Positions 36,368 to 47,211 of a stretch of DNA of 64,000 nucleotides are shown here, piece by piece. Every line of letters begins with the position of its first letter. Positions within the stretch are counted from its first letter, which is position 1. The stretch covers positions 1 to 64,000 of the forward strand of contig QYAK01000042.1 in assembly GCA_003988795.1 (NCBI GenBank), read 5' to 3'. Position numbers and translations under genes: made by a program. Below the pieces are notes generated by a model. That model made no database searches, was not told the origin of the DNA, and saw only the letters and a list, made by a program, of their open reading frames with translations. The DNA comes from Proliferodiscus dingleyae (taxonomy: Eukaryota; Ascomycota; Leotiomycetes; Helotiales; Lachnaceae).

Positions 36368-37744
36368 TCAAAACTCCCACCTTTTACTCCCACTTCCATC
36401 GAATTCATCAGCATCAACAACTTCAACTTTTGTCCCTAGCGCCTCCTTACCCTCCCTTATCATGGCCTTCAGCTGCCTATCTAATCTTCTTATACTCTCG
36501 TCCGCCTCCCTCTCCTCTCTTTTCTTCGCAGCTGCCCACTTTTGTGCTTCCTTCGCGGCTGGGCTTATTGGCGTGCTAGGAGTCCTAGGAGTATTCGGAG
36601 TGCCAGCTCTTAGGATTGGGATTTTGCTGGCTGGACTGGAGCGGGAAGGAGCGAACGATGCGCCTCGTGTGGAATTCAGAGCCGGTGAACCAGCATGAGA
36701 CACGCGAGATGCTTGTGGACGACGAGTTCCTGCCGTGGCAGCGCGAGATGCGGGGCGATGGCGGCTGGCAGAGGACGCGGTTGGCATGCTATACCTCGCC
36801 GTTCCACGAGGTTGAGATTTGGATGGGGTTGTCGTACTTGAGACTGGAGGAGTTTTGACCACAACCCAATTCTTTGTGATTTCATCGACTGTGTTATTGC
36901 TGCTCACCTGCCGCCGTTTTGCTGGCCGTGCTTCGGGCACCGTACGTTGGTTCATGTACTCAGGTATATAGTCCTCGTCCGGGAATCGTCCGGGTAAGGG
37001 CGTGAAATCTTGGTCTGGCGGGCCCCAAATAGATTGGCTATCCAGCCTCCAGAAGTTATCTGCGTCTTCAACAAAGTTGTAGGAATTCGTTATATCGGTA
37101 TTGCTAACGCTATAAGTCTTCCCACCCCCAGCATGAAAGCCCTTGAACACCGCACCACCGGTCTTGCAGAACTCCCAGATCTTGCCGGCTACACCTCCGA
37201 CGGCTTGTATAGCAGCTTTGCTCCATCCTTCTGCAATAGGACTATTCCATCCTCTTGCGCGCCCATTGCCCTGTCTTCCATCTGCGGGGAAGTAGCCCGG
37301 TATTTCGATATCGTTGAATATGCCCCGCCGCGTAGCATCCAGCGACTTCCTGTATCCCACATCGAAATATTCGCTATTCTCTCCTGTACTCGAATTCATA
37401 GCTTTCAGGGTTGGAGTATCCATCCCTCCCGCAAGGACGTATTTTGTATTGACAAATGGCATTGGTGATTCAGGACACCTGTCCGGCATGAACTCGCTGC
37501 GCGACCGGTCCTCATCCTGAGAAAGCTCAGCACGACTCCTTTTCCGTCCTCCATAACTAGGTCTATTCGTAGTTGTTGAGGTAGAAGTTGCTGAGCGCGT
37601 AAGGATCAGTGATGAAGAAGCAGAGTCGGGATGTTGCGGCGGCTGAAATATATGCGATTTGGCATCTGAAATACGAGGGGCAGCAGGTGTTGAAAAGTTG
37701 AAGGTGCCTGGTACAGGCGAAGCTTTCTTTGAAAATGTCATCAT
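36368..37744 (-). CDS. Conserved-type fungal protein of unknown function
   Basis: Intronless gene for 458 aa. It is mostly disordered and rich in Ser, Pro, Thr and Arg. A more ordered middle (about residues 165-245) contains GWSKAAIQAVGGVAGKIWEF and VFKGFHAGGGKTYSV, followed by FPDEDYIPEYM. The C-terminus has a charged helix (EAQKWAAAKKREEREADESI) that may form a coiled coil. A KKASPVPG start and a RKRSR motif near residue 68 could be nuclear signals. I think I recognize the middle block as shared by other ascomycete proteins, but I cannot name a function. No signal peptide or membrane segment is present. Confidence 0.85.
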   Translation of the reverse strand: MMTFSKKASPVPGTFNFSTPAAPRISDAKSHIFQPPQHPDSASSSLILTRSATSTSTTTNRPSYGGRKRSRAELSQDEDRSRSEFMPDRCPESPMPFVNTKYVLAGGMDTPTLKAMNSSTGENSEYFDVGYRKSLDATRRGIFNDIEIPGYFPADGRQGNGRARGWNSPIAEGWSKAAIQAVGGVAGKIWEFCKTGGAVFKGFHAGGGKTYSVSNTDITNSYNFVEDADNFWRLDSQSIWGPPDQDFTPLPGRFPDEDYIPEYMNQRTVPEARPAKRRQVSSNNTVDEITKNWVVVKTPPVSSTTTPSKSQPRGTARYSMPTASSASRHRPASRAATAGTRRPQASRVSHAGSPALNSTRGASFAPSRSSPASKIPILRAGTPNTPRTPSTPISPAAKEAQKWAAAKKREEREADESIRRLDRQLKAMIREGKEALGTKVEVVDADEFDGSGSKRWEF

Positions 37745-38349
37745 GAGTACTTATACAATGACGATGCTCAATACATCAAGCTTGGAAGCATGAAGCAAAG
37801 GTAGTGAGTCGTGTCAGATGGTACCAGAAGCGGTCGTCGAAGCTGGCCGCTGTGTCGATCAAATATTCCAATCCGGTTTGAGGTACTGCTATGATCGCTG
37901 AATAAATTATAGAAAGAAACTGTAGATAAGAGGCCAGATTTTGTGCGATGTATGGGTATGCGGCGCGATAAGAAGTTGTGGGCGACCGCGACGAAGTGTT
38001 GAATTGCCAAGGTCGGACGGGTTGCCGGGTTAATCCCCCGCACGTAAACAATATAAAATGGCGGTCTGCCGCAGACTCTGTGGTGTGGTAGAGTAATATG
38101 GTATCAGAGAATCGTGAGCATCAGAGGAGCGTGAAAGAATTAGGCACTCTGGTTATCGGGGAGAAAGCTCTTGGAAGGCACTGGGACATTTGCCAGATCC
38201 ATGTCTAGAGGAATATATGATGTTCTCTATAGCAATGACGCATGCCATCTAAATCGCTAAGAACGCCAGAAGGTATCATCCAAGGCCGACACGAAACGCG
38301 CGCCCGACCAGTAATCACCAGGTGTCCAGCAACGCACAAAATTGTCCGT
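37745..38349. other. Spacer, no gene seen
   Basis: About 600 bp upstream of the unknown protein and downstream of the HD-domain gene. Two overlapping 91-codon minus-strand frames (37768-38051) have no domain. Confidence 0.5.
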
Positions 38350-39232
38350 CTAATCTTTTCCAGTCTCGCCATTATCGGGCCCATAGTACTCCAGCTGCTG
38401 CGCCAATCGCTTGCTGTCTAGCTGCTTAGTTGCATCGTATGTCGTGTGATACTTAGCATCCCAAAATTCCTCTCGCTCTTTCATCACTTCCTTAGCCCAG
38501 TCCTGGACCTCCTCCAGCTGAATGCGGCCAGCAACCCACGAGAATTCTCCGAGATCTAACTGCCGGTCATGGGCGCGCTCATACTCAACCATCTGTAGAA
38601 CCAGCTCGATCTTGTCGACGTCGTGCACAAACTTGCTGTCTAATGTCTCGGAATCCTCATATTCTTGCCAGATAGCTCTAATCTCCTTGCCTGTCATGCC
38701 GCCATTCACTTTTCCAAGAAGGCTGTTTGTGAAGTAATCCATTGTTGTGCTTTCACGGCGGTTCTTCTCGTGCTTTGCGACACCATCCACGGGTGTGATG
38801 TCTCCCACCAGAGCTTCTGCCATATCGTGGATGAGCGCCATTTTTGTGCAAAGTGGAACATTGAGTCGAGAGGACAGAGAGGGAGGCGCAAACATGGTGA
38901 TGAGAGCCATGCGATACATGTGGTCAGAAATCGACTCCCCATGCTTGATTCCAAACCGGCGCCAGCCCTCGCGCTTGGTAGTCTTGAGGCGCTCGAGCAT
39001 GTGGAAGAAGGGGACGGGAGATGGGGAGCCGGTCTGTGGCGGACCTCCAGGAAATTCTCCAACAACATTTTCGACACTCCATGAGTGCTTGGTGTCTGAG
39101 GCGTTCATGATGCCTACACAATCAGCCCGGTCACTCTCAGATCATATTGTACGACCTCTAGCTCGTTAATTGGATAAATAGAAATTGGTAGAACTTACTT
39201 GCACCGCCATTGTCTTTTCCATTGGCAGCCAT
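38350..39232 (-). CDS. HD-domain 5'-deoxynucleotidase (HDDC2/YfbR-like)
   Basis: Metal-dependent phosphohydrolase related to human HDDC2 and bacterial YfbR, which dephosphorylate deoxynucleoside 5'-monophosphates. Two exons (39232-39199 and 39113-38350) encode about 265 aa. The HD-domain ligands are visible: His in HGESISDHMYRMAL, the HD pair in LIHDMAEALVGDITP, and a later Asp in VHDVDKIELVLQ. The small first exon adds MAANGKDNGGA and joins in phase. Without it the frame would start at MNASDTK, also a possible start. The protein has no targeting signal, so it is probably cytosolic or nuclear. The substrate is inferred from family only. Confidence 0.9.
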
Positions 39233-40475
39233 CGTCGATCTATGAGCTGGGCAGACCAAGCAAATTTTGTGCAGAAGATCGTGAGGAGATGTTCGGTGAA
39301 GCTGATGACGGGAGCTATGTCTGAATCGAATGAAGAGTTTGTATCCAATGTTCTAAGAGTTACCAGAACAAGCAGGAGCGAACCAACGCATAGGCTTTAT
39401 GACATGAATCTGCAAAGAAAGAGAGAGAGACAAGTAGGAGGTTGACAGATATCGAGGTGACAAACAGAAAATCAGTGGATGGTGGACCCAGCCCAGCTGT
39501 TTTCTATCTTATCGGCCCCCTGTCCCTGTACTGTAGAACTCCATCACATCACGTAGCGTAGCGTAGGTAACCATAGCCATAGGTGGTTAAGCGAGCCCCC
39601 ACGGTGAGCCCCGGCCCTGCCCTCGCCCTCCTTTTCTTCCCCCTCGTCTTTTCTCTCTCAAGTCATAACCACGACCGCAGACAGCAACAGACTTCCAACT
39701 TACTTATAATGTACTGTTCTATTCCGCCATTTAGTTGATTCTGCTCTTTTCTTATGCAATTCTCCTATTTTACATGTGTCCAGATTTGTGAAAGAAGCGT
39801 TCCTTGTTATCTTCCCGCCTCTGGTGCCTGACATGATCCAAAGTTAAGTGACAACTTTCTTATAACATTAAGAGACTCTATAGAAGTTCTGCTATCAAAG
39901 CTGATTCCTTCAATCTGCCCCTCATAGCTGGTCGTAGCTGTCAACTCAGGCTGTGTGTGGAATTTCCACTATATGACCTGAGATGTGAGGCAGGCGATCA
40001 GTTCTATGCAACGCGTTTAGAGGCACTCGTTTCTTGTGACTAGCTATTTGTCTACGAATAGAGACAGCGCTTAGCTCTGTCAAAGTCCAGCTCTCTTACG
40101 CTATGAAGAAGACACTATACTGAAGCAAGGCTTGTGATAAAAGTCACTTTACCAGGATCCATCTGTATCTGTAAATTGAGCTTTTCCAGTAAATTGATGA
40201 AGCTGACAACTTCATCTTCAAAGTTCTAGCCAACACTTGATCTCATTCTTGTTGTTCTTCAAAGTTATCTCTCCGAATGATGCGCAATGAACTTCGGCTT
40301 AATATGCCGATAGCCCAGCCCCACAACATGAAACTGGGGTCCAATTTTGCGGGGGCGGGGTATACTTGAGGCGTGGGGCGGTAGGACTTTTCTGTGCCTA
40401 CATGGACCATAAAACTATGTGCGTGCATTCCTTGAATTAACTCTGCAATTCTGAGTATTGGTCAGAAGTCCCACG
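39233..40475. other. 1.24-kb spacer between divergent genes
   Basis: Promoter region of the HD-domain gene (minus) and the SDR (plus). A pyrimidine-rich block near 39590-39660 resembles a fungal core promoter. GC-rich patches with GGGGCGG-like sequence lie near 40350-40382. No gene is supported. Confidence 0.5.
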
Positions 40476-41636
40476 ATGACGACCAATTCAGAATTTGGCG
40501 CCAAAGCAACGGCCACAGATGTTGCAGCAGCCTTTGCTGAGCAGATTCGGGGAAAATATGGTAGGTTGATATCACTTGACGTGCTAGATCCGATGTTGAT
40601 GGCCTCTAGTCCTTCTCGTAGGAGTGAGTCCCGGAAGTATTGGTGAATTTATGGCCGCAGCGATAGCAGCACATGACCCAGCCCTACTGATACTTGCGTC
40701 TCGCTCCATTTCGAAGGTCAACTCTGTCATTTCTTCTATAAATGCAAAAGGTTCAAACACGAACATGAAGCCAGTTGAGGTGGACTTATCCTCCCAAGAA
40801 TCTGTTAAAAAGGCAGCAGACGAGATCAAGAGCCTGTCTCCAAAGCTTGATATCGTCATCAACAACGCTGGAGTCAACGTCCAAGACCGCCAATTAACGA
40901 AAGAAGGATTAGAGCTGCAATTCGGGACGAATCACATCGGGCTATTTCTCCTCACAAATCTCCTCATAGACGAAATCAAAAGGGCAGCCCAAACGGCTAC
41001 AAAAGGGGCAACAAGAATTATAAATCTCACTAGCGCTGGGCATAGATTATCACCAATCCGCTTCTCCGACCCCTCCTTCTCAACTTCCTCTATTCCACCG
41101 GAAGAGAAGCCTCCTATGAGCCTTCCGCCTCATTTTTACAATCCTGAATTGCCGTACAACCCCTTCATTGCCTATGGACAGAGCAAGACAGCAAACATTC
41201 TCTACTCCATTTCACTAACGGAAAAGCTGGAAGGAAAGGGGGTCGTGAGTTATGCCGTGCATCCTGGTTGTAAGTGAAGAAAGCAACTGGGCAGAACATT
41301 GGAGTGCTCACAATATGCAGCCATCTGGACGGGTCTCTCTCGAAATCTTGACGAAGACGGATTGAATGCGATCAAAGGGACAGCTACGGATTGGAAGGAC
41401 GGTGACCAAGGAGCTTCTACGACGATCGTAGCTGCTTTTGATCCTGCTTTAAATGGTAGGTAAAGCAAGGATTGGGAAATTGAAACTGACTTTTATTAGT
41501 AGATGCGAAAGACAAGTCGCTGTACATGTCGGATTGCCAGCTTGCTGAGGCAGCACCGCATGCTACCGATCCAATAGCAGCGGAACGACTTTGGAAGCTG
41601 AGTGAAGAACTCGTGGGCCAACAGTTTTCATTTTGA
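40476..41636 (+). CDS. Short-chain dehydrogenase/reductase (retinol dehydrogenase-like)
   Basis: NAD(P)-dependent oxidoreductase, four exons (40476-40560, 40610-41269, 41321-41455 and 41503-41636), about 337 aa. The cofactor loop reads GVSPGSIG, a common fungal variant of TGxxxGIG. The INNAGV segment follows. The catalytic part is NLTSAGH with YGQSKTANILYS (Tyr and Lys of the SDR triad), and the post-catalytic VHPGSIWTGL. This arrangement is typical of the WW-domain oxidoreductase/retinol-dehydrogenase-like SDRs abundant in filamentous fungi. No membrane anchor is visible. The substrate is unknown, and no biosynthetic cluster surrounds it. Confidence 0.9.
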
Positions 41637-41982
41637 GGTTCAAGATATAGGCATAGATTTATGAAAACCATGTACGTTTTTAGGCAAGAGGCCAAAGAGA
41701 AATGGCGCCTTTGCGAAGAGACTTGAGGCTAGTATTTAAGATTATCCATTATATTACCAACCGTTACAGCAACATTAATAGCTATATACTCAGACCAGAC
41801 AACCCTCCAACCTCGCAACTCGATGTATAAGTATAGTGCAAGACTCTTGTCGCACAATTACCAAACTGCTTCGGCTCTCGTTGTATGTCCGTCCACGTCA
41901 ATTTCTCTCATTGGTGTCGCGTTGACGCTGTCCCTCTTTACAGTATGGCGAGACCGAACGCTCACACAATCAACAACGAATA
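41637..41982. other. Spacer between convergent genes
   Basis: About 350 bp of AT-rich 3' flanks for two convergent genes. No gene is seen; a 72-codon plus-strand frame at 41823-42041 is antisense to the membrane-protein gene. Confidence 0.5.
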
Positions 41983-42516
41983 TCAATAAATGCACAACGC
42001 TTTCAAAATCCTGTCAGCAAAGCAACCTGAGAGTCACATAGAGGAAGAAACTTACGCAATTGCTATTAATAAGAAAGCTTCCGGCCAATGCAATGGATCC
42101 TGAGAACTCGTCACCTGCCCTCCATCGCCACTGCCGTCAAGCGCAGCTCCTATCGCACCGATGGCAAAGAATGGGACGGCAAGAAAATCTAATATGCCTG
42201 TACAGCACGTTGGGGAGCCCTGGAGTTGGACGTTCCTAGCGACCAGCTGAACCACATTGAGGATCATGCCGTAGATGACCTGTCAAAGAGTGAGATGAGA
42301 CATTCGAAGGGTTAAGAGAGTACTCACAGCGGCGTAGGATAGAATTAGTTGATGCCTTTTTGTGATTGTAATAGATATTGGGAGCATGAGGGCTGGAATG
42401 CAAGCTAAGAATACTAGGAGTCGAAGACATAACTCTGTCCATCTTAACCAATTGGTCTGACGATATCTTGATCTCGCGGTTTGTGAGACCTTAGTATGAG
42501 AGGGTGGCGAATCCAT
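41983..42516 (-). CDS. Small four-helix membrane protein, unknown function
   Basis: Probable three-exon gene (42516-42328, 42279-42056 and 42010-41983) for about 146 aa. Exons 1 and 2 are well supported by GTGAGT and GTAAGT donors and a continuous phase. The last 9-codon exon after a 45-nt intron is less certain. Hydrophobic segments lie at WTELCLRLLVFLACIPALML, HQLILSYAAVIYGMILNVVQL, GILDFLAVPFFAIGAIGAAL and WPEAFLLIAIAILKALCIY. The overall plan recalls fungal MARVEL-like integral membrane proteins, but no signature is decisive. It diverges from the bZIP gene. Confidence 0.65.
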
Positions 42517-43664
42517 TCTAGATAGCTTGCGATTTGCCCTGAAGTGATCATGTCCACTATAGAAATACTTTTCAGTTTTTCAAATCCGCAGGAACAGGAG
42601 CTTCCGAAGCCAACCATCTCCAAGTGGCTGTTTTCACCAACACGCTCTAAATGCATCATCAAGACTTAAACTTGGGAGACTACGATTATGCTTGACTGAA
42701 GAGAGAGTCTCATTGGCCAAGATGCCTAAATAAGTATGCCTCCGTTGCTGAAAGCAAGCTTGTGGCGCACCCACATCTTCTGGATAAATTCCACGCTGAG
42801 CAATGCGGAGGCGTTGTAGTCTGTGCGTGCGTCTACACGAAACTTTCCAAGTTGCAGTTGCTGCAGTAGTATCGGATAGTGAAATCCGGGGTAATGCGAT
42901 CATCCTCATATCTTCTATCAGGCCACCTTGGCTTTTCCATACGAGTAAGCTTCTTTCGTTATCGTGCATCTTGTAGGAGCAAGGTAGAGTCATCCTAGTC
43001 GGTTGTAGGCTCTGTGTAACCTCAATTGGGAAGAGACCTTAAGTGCGAAAACTTGGCAAGTTTACTCTGAGAGTCATTAGCTCAATAGAGAAAATATACA
43101 TAGAAGCTTTCCAGATAAAATTTTAATGCTGCAGAATATGCAGCACTTCAGTTTCAATCGATTATATAGCGACTTAACTGATTGTTAGCATCGCTTACTA
43201 ATCGAACTTGTCTAGAACTTCTTCACGACTCGTCCTAAAGGTCTTGTGATAAGTTTTAAATGCCCTAACTTTAAAATCGCTGACGAGAGTGGATTTTTAC
43301 CGGTTGGTGATAGCAAAAGTACAAGTAATAGTAACTATCTAGACGGGTCAAAAATATGACATAAGCGCTGTCCAAGAAAGACCGTAGAAGATTTAATTAA
43401 CTCTGATACTAAGGAAATACCACAGCTAATTCTGTGTGAGACCTATAGGATGTCATAAAAGAGAAGTGCTATTCAAGTCGTGTATTTGCTATATTCTACG
43501 GAACAGACAATGTTGTGATTCTTGACCCGACTTGGCTACGGGTTGTCATTCCTCCGACCAGCACTCAAGCGAAGTGGCTCACATCAGCCATTTTCAGTAG
43601 TTGTGCCGCATTCCGTTCCCAGTCCCGCATCCCCTCACATGTACTCAGCATTTGTTTATACACA
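42517..43664. other. 1.15-kb spacer upstream of the bZIP gene
   Basis: Promoter region for divergent genes. The part from 43060 to 43500 is AT-rich with short palindromes (CTGCAGAATATGCAG near 43130) and many stops, possibly decayed repeat DNA. A 119-codon minus frame at 42634-42993 has no domain. Confidence 0.45.
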
Positions 43665-44943
43665 ATGCAGTCAGAGACACAAGCGAATTTACCACGAGAT
43701 CAAAGTGGAGGAGAGACGAAACGGAAGCCTGTACGACGAAATCCTGAGAAGAGACGGCAACAGAACATTGAGGCACAAAAGAATTACCGTGGGTGCAACT
43801 ATCTTCCGGCTTAGGCGTGTTACCAATCCACACAATGAATGGTTGGATTATTTGGCAGATGGTATCCTAATTATTAGTCCAGGTAAAAGATGTCGCGAGC
43901 GTTTGGAAAACCTCGAAGCTATTGCGGCGTCTACTACTCAAAAGCCTGCCACTCACGCAGACCTAGTCTGGGCTGCCCCAGCGGATGGCTCATCCAGTAC
44001 TACAAATGATTCATTAGCCACCCCAAGCGCTCATGTCACAGCGCAAGGACTACCAGCTTATAGCACCCCGGACTCAAGTAGCTCTCACTCATCTATCCCT
44101 TCGGGAGAGACACCTCACCGTGATACATGGTCAGGCAACACAGCGTCGCCATCGAGCTTATGGGATTCTACAACCCTCGTCGACCCTTCTCTTCTCATTC
44201 GACACAGATATATAGACCATGTCGTTCCGCGCCAGACTATCATCATCGACTGTGGCTGCTCTAACTCACACGTGCAAATACGATCACAAGGTTCAGACTC
44301 TTCTCATTACGGTGAGGTCCGAGTACTCAAATATGGAGCAGGGGTAACAACAGGAGATCCATACGCTAACAATCTTCGTCTGGACCCTGTATGCACTACA
44401 GCTGCACTTTACACAATTGTAAAGTATGTCGGTATTCCTGATGAGGTGTTCTGCGCCGATAAAGCGTTATCGCCATTCTTCCGGTCCACTGCAGAGTCAG
44501 TAGACATAACTGCCAGAACAAGCATAATAGATACAGTGCAAAACATCTTCAAGACATTGAAGCCGGATTTGAGACCGAATCGAGAACAAATCACTATCGA
44601 TCACCACCCATACATCGATATCATACCCTTTCCGACACTGCGGAAAAATGCCATTGTTCACCAACAAGAGTTCAACGAAGATGAGTTCTTCGACGACTTA
44701 CTTACTGGCTTGGTATGTTGGGGAGGCGCGGGTATAGGGAGAAGGGACCGAGAAGAAGCCACTGGGTTTGCTTCGACAGGTACACCATGGGACATTCGCA
44801 GCTGGGAGGCAAAAGCGTGGTTCTTGAAGAAGTATTGGTCTTTGCTGGGAGGTGAAGATGGAGAACTTGTACGGCAAAGCGAGTGGTGGCGAAGTATTAG
44901 AGGTGATGAGGACGACGTCTTGGATATAGGAGCTCGTAGCTAG
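43665..44943 (+). CDS. bZIP transcription factor with DUF3425 domain
   Basis: Two exons (43665-43788 and 43883-44943; intron 94 nt) encode about 394 aa. Exon 1 supplies most of the basic region and exon 2 completes it: NIEAQKNYRKRCRERLENLE, with the N-x7-R pattern at N34 and R42. The leucine zipper is short and weak, as in other fungal DUF3425 factors. After a Ser/Thr-rich linker the C-terminal half contains HPYIDIIPFPTLRKNAI and PWDIRSWEAKAWFLKKYWSLLGGEDG-type sequence, which is DUF3425. The longest open frame in the region (from 43522) reads exon 1 in a different frame and would lose the DNA-binding residues, so the spliced model is preferred. Target pathway is unknown. Confidence 0.9.
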
Positions 44944-45859
44944 AACGTGCTTAATACAAATGGTAAAAACTGTTCCTGATATGTGCTGAATCCCATGAAT
45001 TCAGAGACTGTCCAATATTCTACGGCACTGCTGTAGAATATAAGCCTCAAATAGGCCACATTACCAATGACGTCTCAAACGGTATATGTCAATAACGCGT
45101 TACTCCTTCCACTCTTCTCTGCCAAGCTTGACAATATCAGCCTGTTCCAAAATCCAATAATTGGATGGCGCTTTTCCTTCTTCAGCAATGAGAGCAGCTG
45201 CCACAGCTGCTCTGCCAATGATAGTCTGATCCTGACCTATAGATCTCTGAGTTAGAGCACCGGACTTAAGACGGAGTAACAATCGACCACTTTGGACATA
45301 CCTAGCCTGTCCTGGACGCCCTGTCCAAGCTTGTTGAGATTCGAGAAGACAGCTTCGAAGAATGGAGCTTTGGCTTTATCTCTCCCAAGAATCATACCCG
45401 GCCTCAGAATAACAGCATGGTCGAATCCAAGCTCCTTGATTGCGTCCTCTACACCAACCTTCATCTGTGAATACGGCACGTGACCAGAGATAAATCCTCT
45501 GGTACCGGCACTGGAGATGAAGACGTACGTCTTCACGCCCGCCTCTTTAGCTGCTTTGGCATTTTCTATGCATAGGTCGTGATCGATCTTCCACTGATTT
45601 TGAACCCCACCTGCTGCCGCTTTGGTGGTGCCGACGGCATTGAAGACAACTGAAGGCTTGGGAGTCAAAGTGGAGATCATGCCGCTCCATTTTGAGTTTT
45701 CGCCTTCCTCGAGAGATTGAAGTTTGGGAGAATTAGCACTCGGAACTCTTCTTGAGATAGTCTTGACGGACGAGACGGCGTCTACAGTCCCCTGACAAAA
45801 GTTCTCGCGCGCCACCAAATTTAGCCTAGAGCTTGGAATTTCAACCAGCAATATGCATA

Positions 45860-47139
45860 CCCTAGTATTACAATTACACTAAAAAATGAAGCTATTCATA
45901 CATAGTTTTGAATTCTCTTTCTAATGAATATAATCATGCTACCCCCTAATACTTCGTATGCCACCCATCTGCCTCAATACACGCCGCTACCCTATATGGC
46001 ATACTGTCTGCCACTTGCTCAAATAAACTATCAGGAAGCTTATGTCATGCCTTAACTAATGCGTGTTCTAGAGCTTCGATAGCATCCTCCCCAGCCCCCA
46101 TGCCTTCGAGCTCAGGGTAATGCTGTAGAACCCATGCTTTCAAGTGCCACCAGATATGCTCAATTGGATTCAAGTCAGGAGAGATCGAGGGCCATTTGAC
46201 AAGTGGTATGCCATGAGAAGTGAACCAATCCCGTACTGTATGGGCTATATGTATGGAGGCGTTATCCTACATGAAAATAAGGCCTTCTTCCCAGCACCTA
46301 GACAATTCATTGTCTAATACTTCAATGTAAGAGCGTGTAGAGTAGCCATGCTTCTTCGATTCGAAGTCCCTATCCATTATGTAGAGCCCAGAACGTTGTA
46401 TCTTGCCTCTAACGAACCAAAAGCATCCCCATACCATGACACGAATGTCAGTACTCTTCTTATAGGTTTGTACCATCTCTTTCGTCCATTTGACACTTCC
46501 AACGGTTCGAAAGCACCATTCCTATGCCCCTCCTTTGCCCCGCTCTGCAGAACACTCGTCTGACCACATGTATTAACGCCATTGATCAAGTGTCTAATGC
46601 TTCCTAGCCTTGCACCAGGCCAGGCGTTGTTTGGCATGTGCTTCCGTAAGCTCTGGACGTCGTTTGCACTTCCAATTGGCAATCCCCGATGGTTCTAGTA
46701 TGCGTTGAAGTGTCCTAGTACTCCAATGTATGTTACAGCCTTCTTTCACTTGCTGCCACGTGTGTTTTGGGTATTTTTGAATGTACCGTATCAATTTGCG
46801 AACGTCTCGGTTAGTATATTTTCGTGGCCGGCCGATACGTGTTTGGCTTTGACCATGGTCGCGTTTTGTGTCAAGTTTAAGGGTGCTTCATACGGTCGAT
46901 TGGGGGTGTTTGAAGAGCTTCGCGATTTTAGGGCTATCCATGCCACCATTTGCGGCTCCTATAATACGACCTCTTTCGTAAGGGGTTAAGTCACCTTTCC
47001 TCTGTCTATTAGCATTAATAGAGCCCAGGGGAGTACGTGGTTGTGGCATAATTAATTAATCAAGTGTATGGGTTGGAAATCGAGGAGAGTGAAAGACGCG
47101 AAAATCGCGTTTTACGCGAGAACTTTAGTCCTAGTACTG
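45860..47139 (-). mobile_element. Tc1/mariner-type DNA transposon, RIP-damaged
   Basis: A 1280-bp element flanked by TA dinucleotides (45858-45859 and 47140-47141), the usual Tc1 target duplication. The right end reads inward CAGTACTAGGACTAAAG and the left end CCCTAGTATTACAATTA. These ends are only imperfect inverted repeats. The right subterminal part carries palindromic CGCGTTTTACGCG-like sequence. It holds one transposase frame of 368 codons, with six internal stops and no frameshift. It interrupts the FMP52-like gene on the same strand. Confidence 0.88.
45946..47049 (-). pseudogene. Inactivated Tc1-type (DD34E) transposase
   Basis: A 368-codon frame from ATG 47049 to TAG 45946 keeps phase throughout but contains six internal stops (TGA, TAG, TAA, TAG, TAG and TGA). 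A helix-turn-helix part (GRIIGAANGGMDSPKIAKLF) and the GRPRK linker are visible. The catalytic triad is WSDE, DNASIH and PDLNPIEHIW, with 34 residues between the second Asp and the Glu, the DD34E spacing of the Tc1 family. Each stop can be explained by a C-to-T or G-to-A change from CAA, CAG, CGA or TGG, as expected for repeat-induced point mutation. The element cannot move by itself. Confidence 0.88.
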
Positions 47140-47211
47140 TAACGCGAGAAGTGTAGCGAGGATCTGTGAGCCGACTGCTCCGGTGCATCCAAACACGGCT
47201 GCCGTCGTCAT

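Larger units (their letters stand above)
45100..47211 (-). pseudogene. FMP52/HTATIP2-like NAD(P)-binding gene split by transposon
   Basis: Atypical SDR related to yeast Fmp52 and human HTATIP2. The 5' piece (47211-47140) encodes MTTAAVFGCTGAVGSQILAT, a complete Rossmann start. The rest (45859-45302 and 45236-45100) encodes RRVPSANSPKL, FNAVGTTKAAAGG, KAAKEAGVKTYVFISSAG, the YSQMK segment and ILRPGMILG, ending EEWKE. Between the pieces lies a 1280-bp Tc1-type element. The element is flanked by TA on both sides, and without it plus one TA the two pieces are in frame with no stop, for about 254 codons. The stretch of about 20 residues next to the insertion is not typical of the family, so a small intron may also be there. 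As it stands the gene cannot yield a normal protein. The flanks show no other decay. Confidence 0.85.

Noticed and set aside
43522..43664. Use of the longest frame (473 codons) as the bZIP protein start
   Set aside because: It begins at a non-ATG codon and reads the basic region out of frame; splicing 43788 to 43883 restores a proper bZIP.
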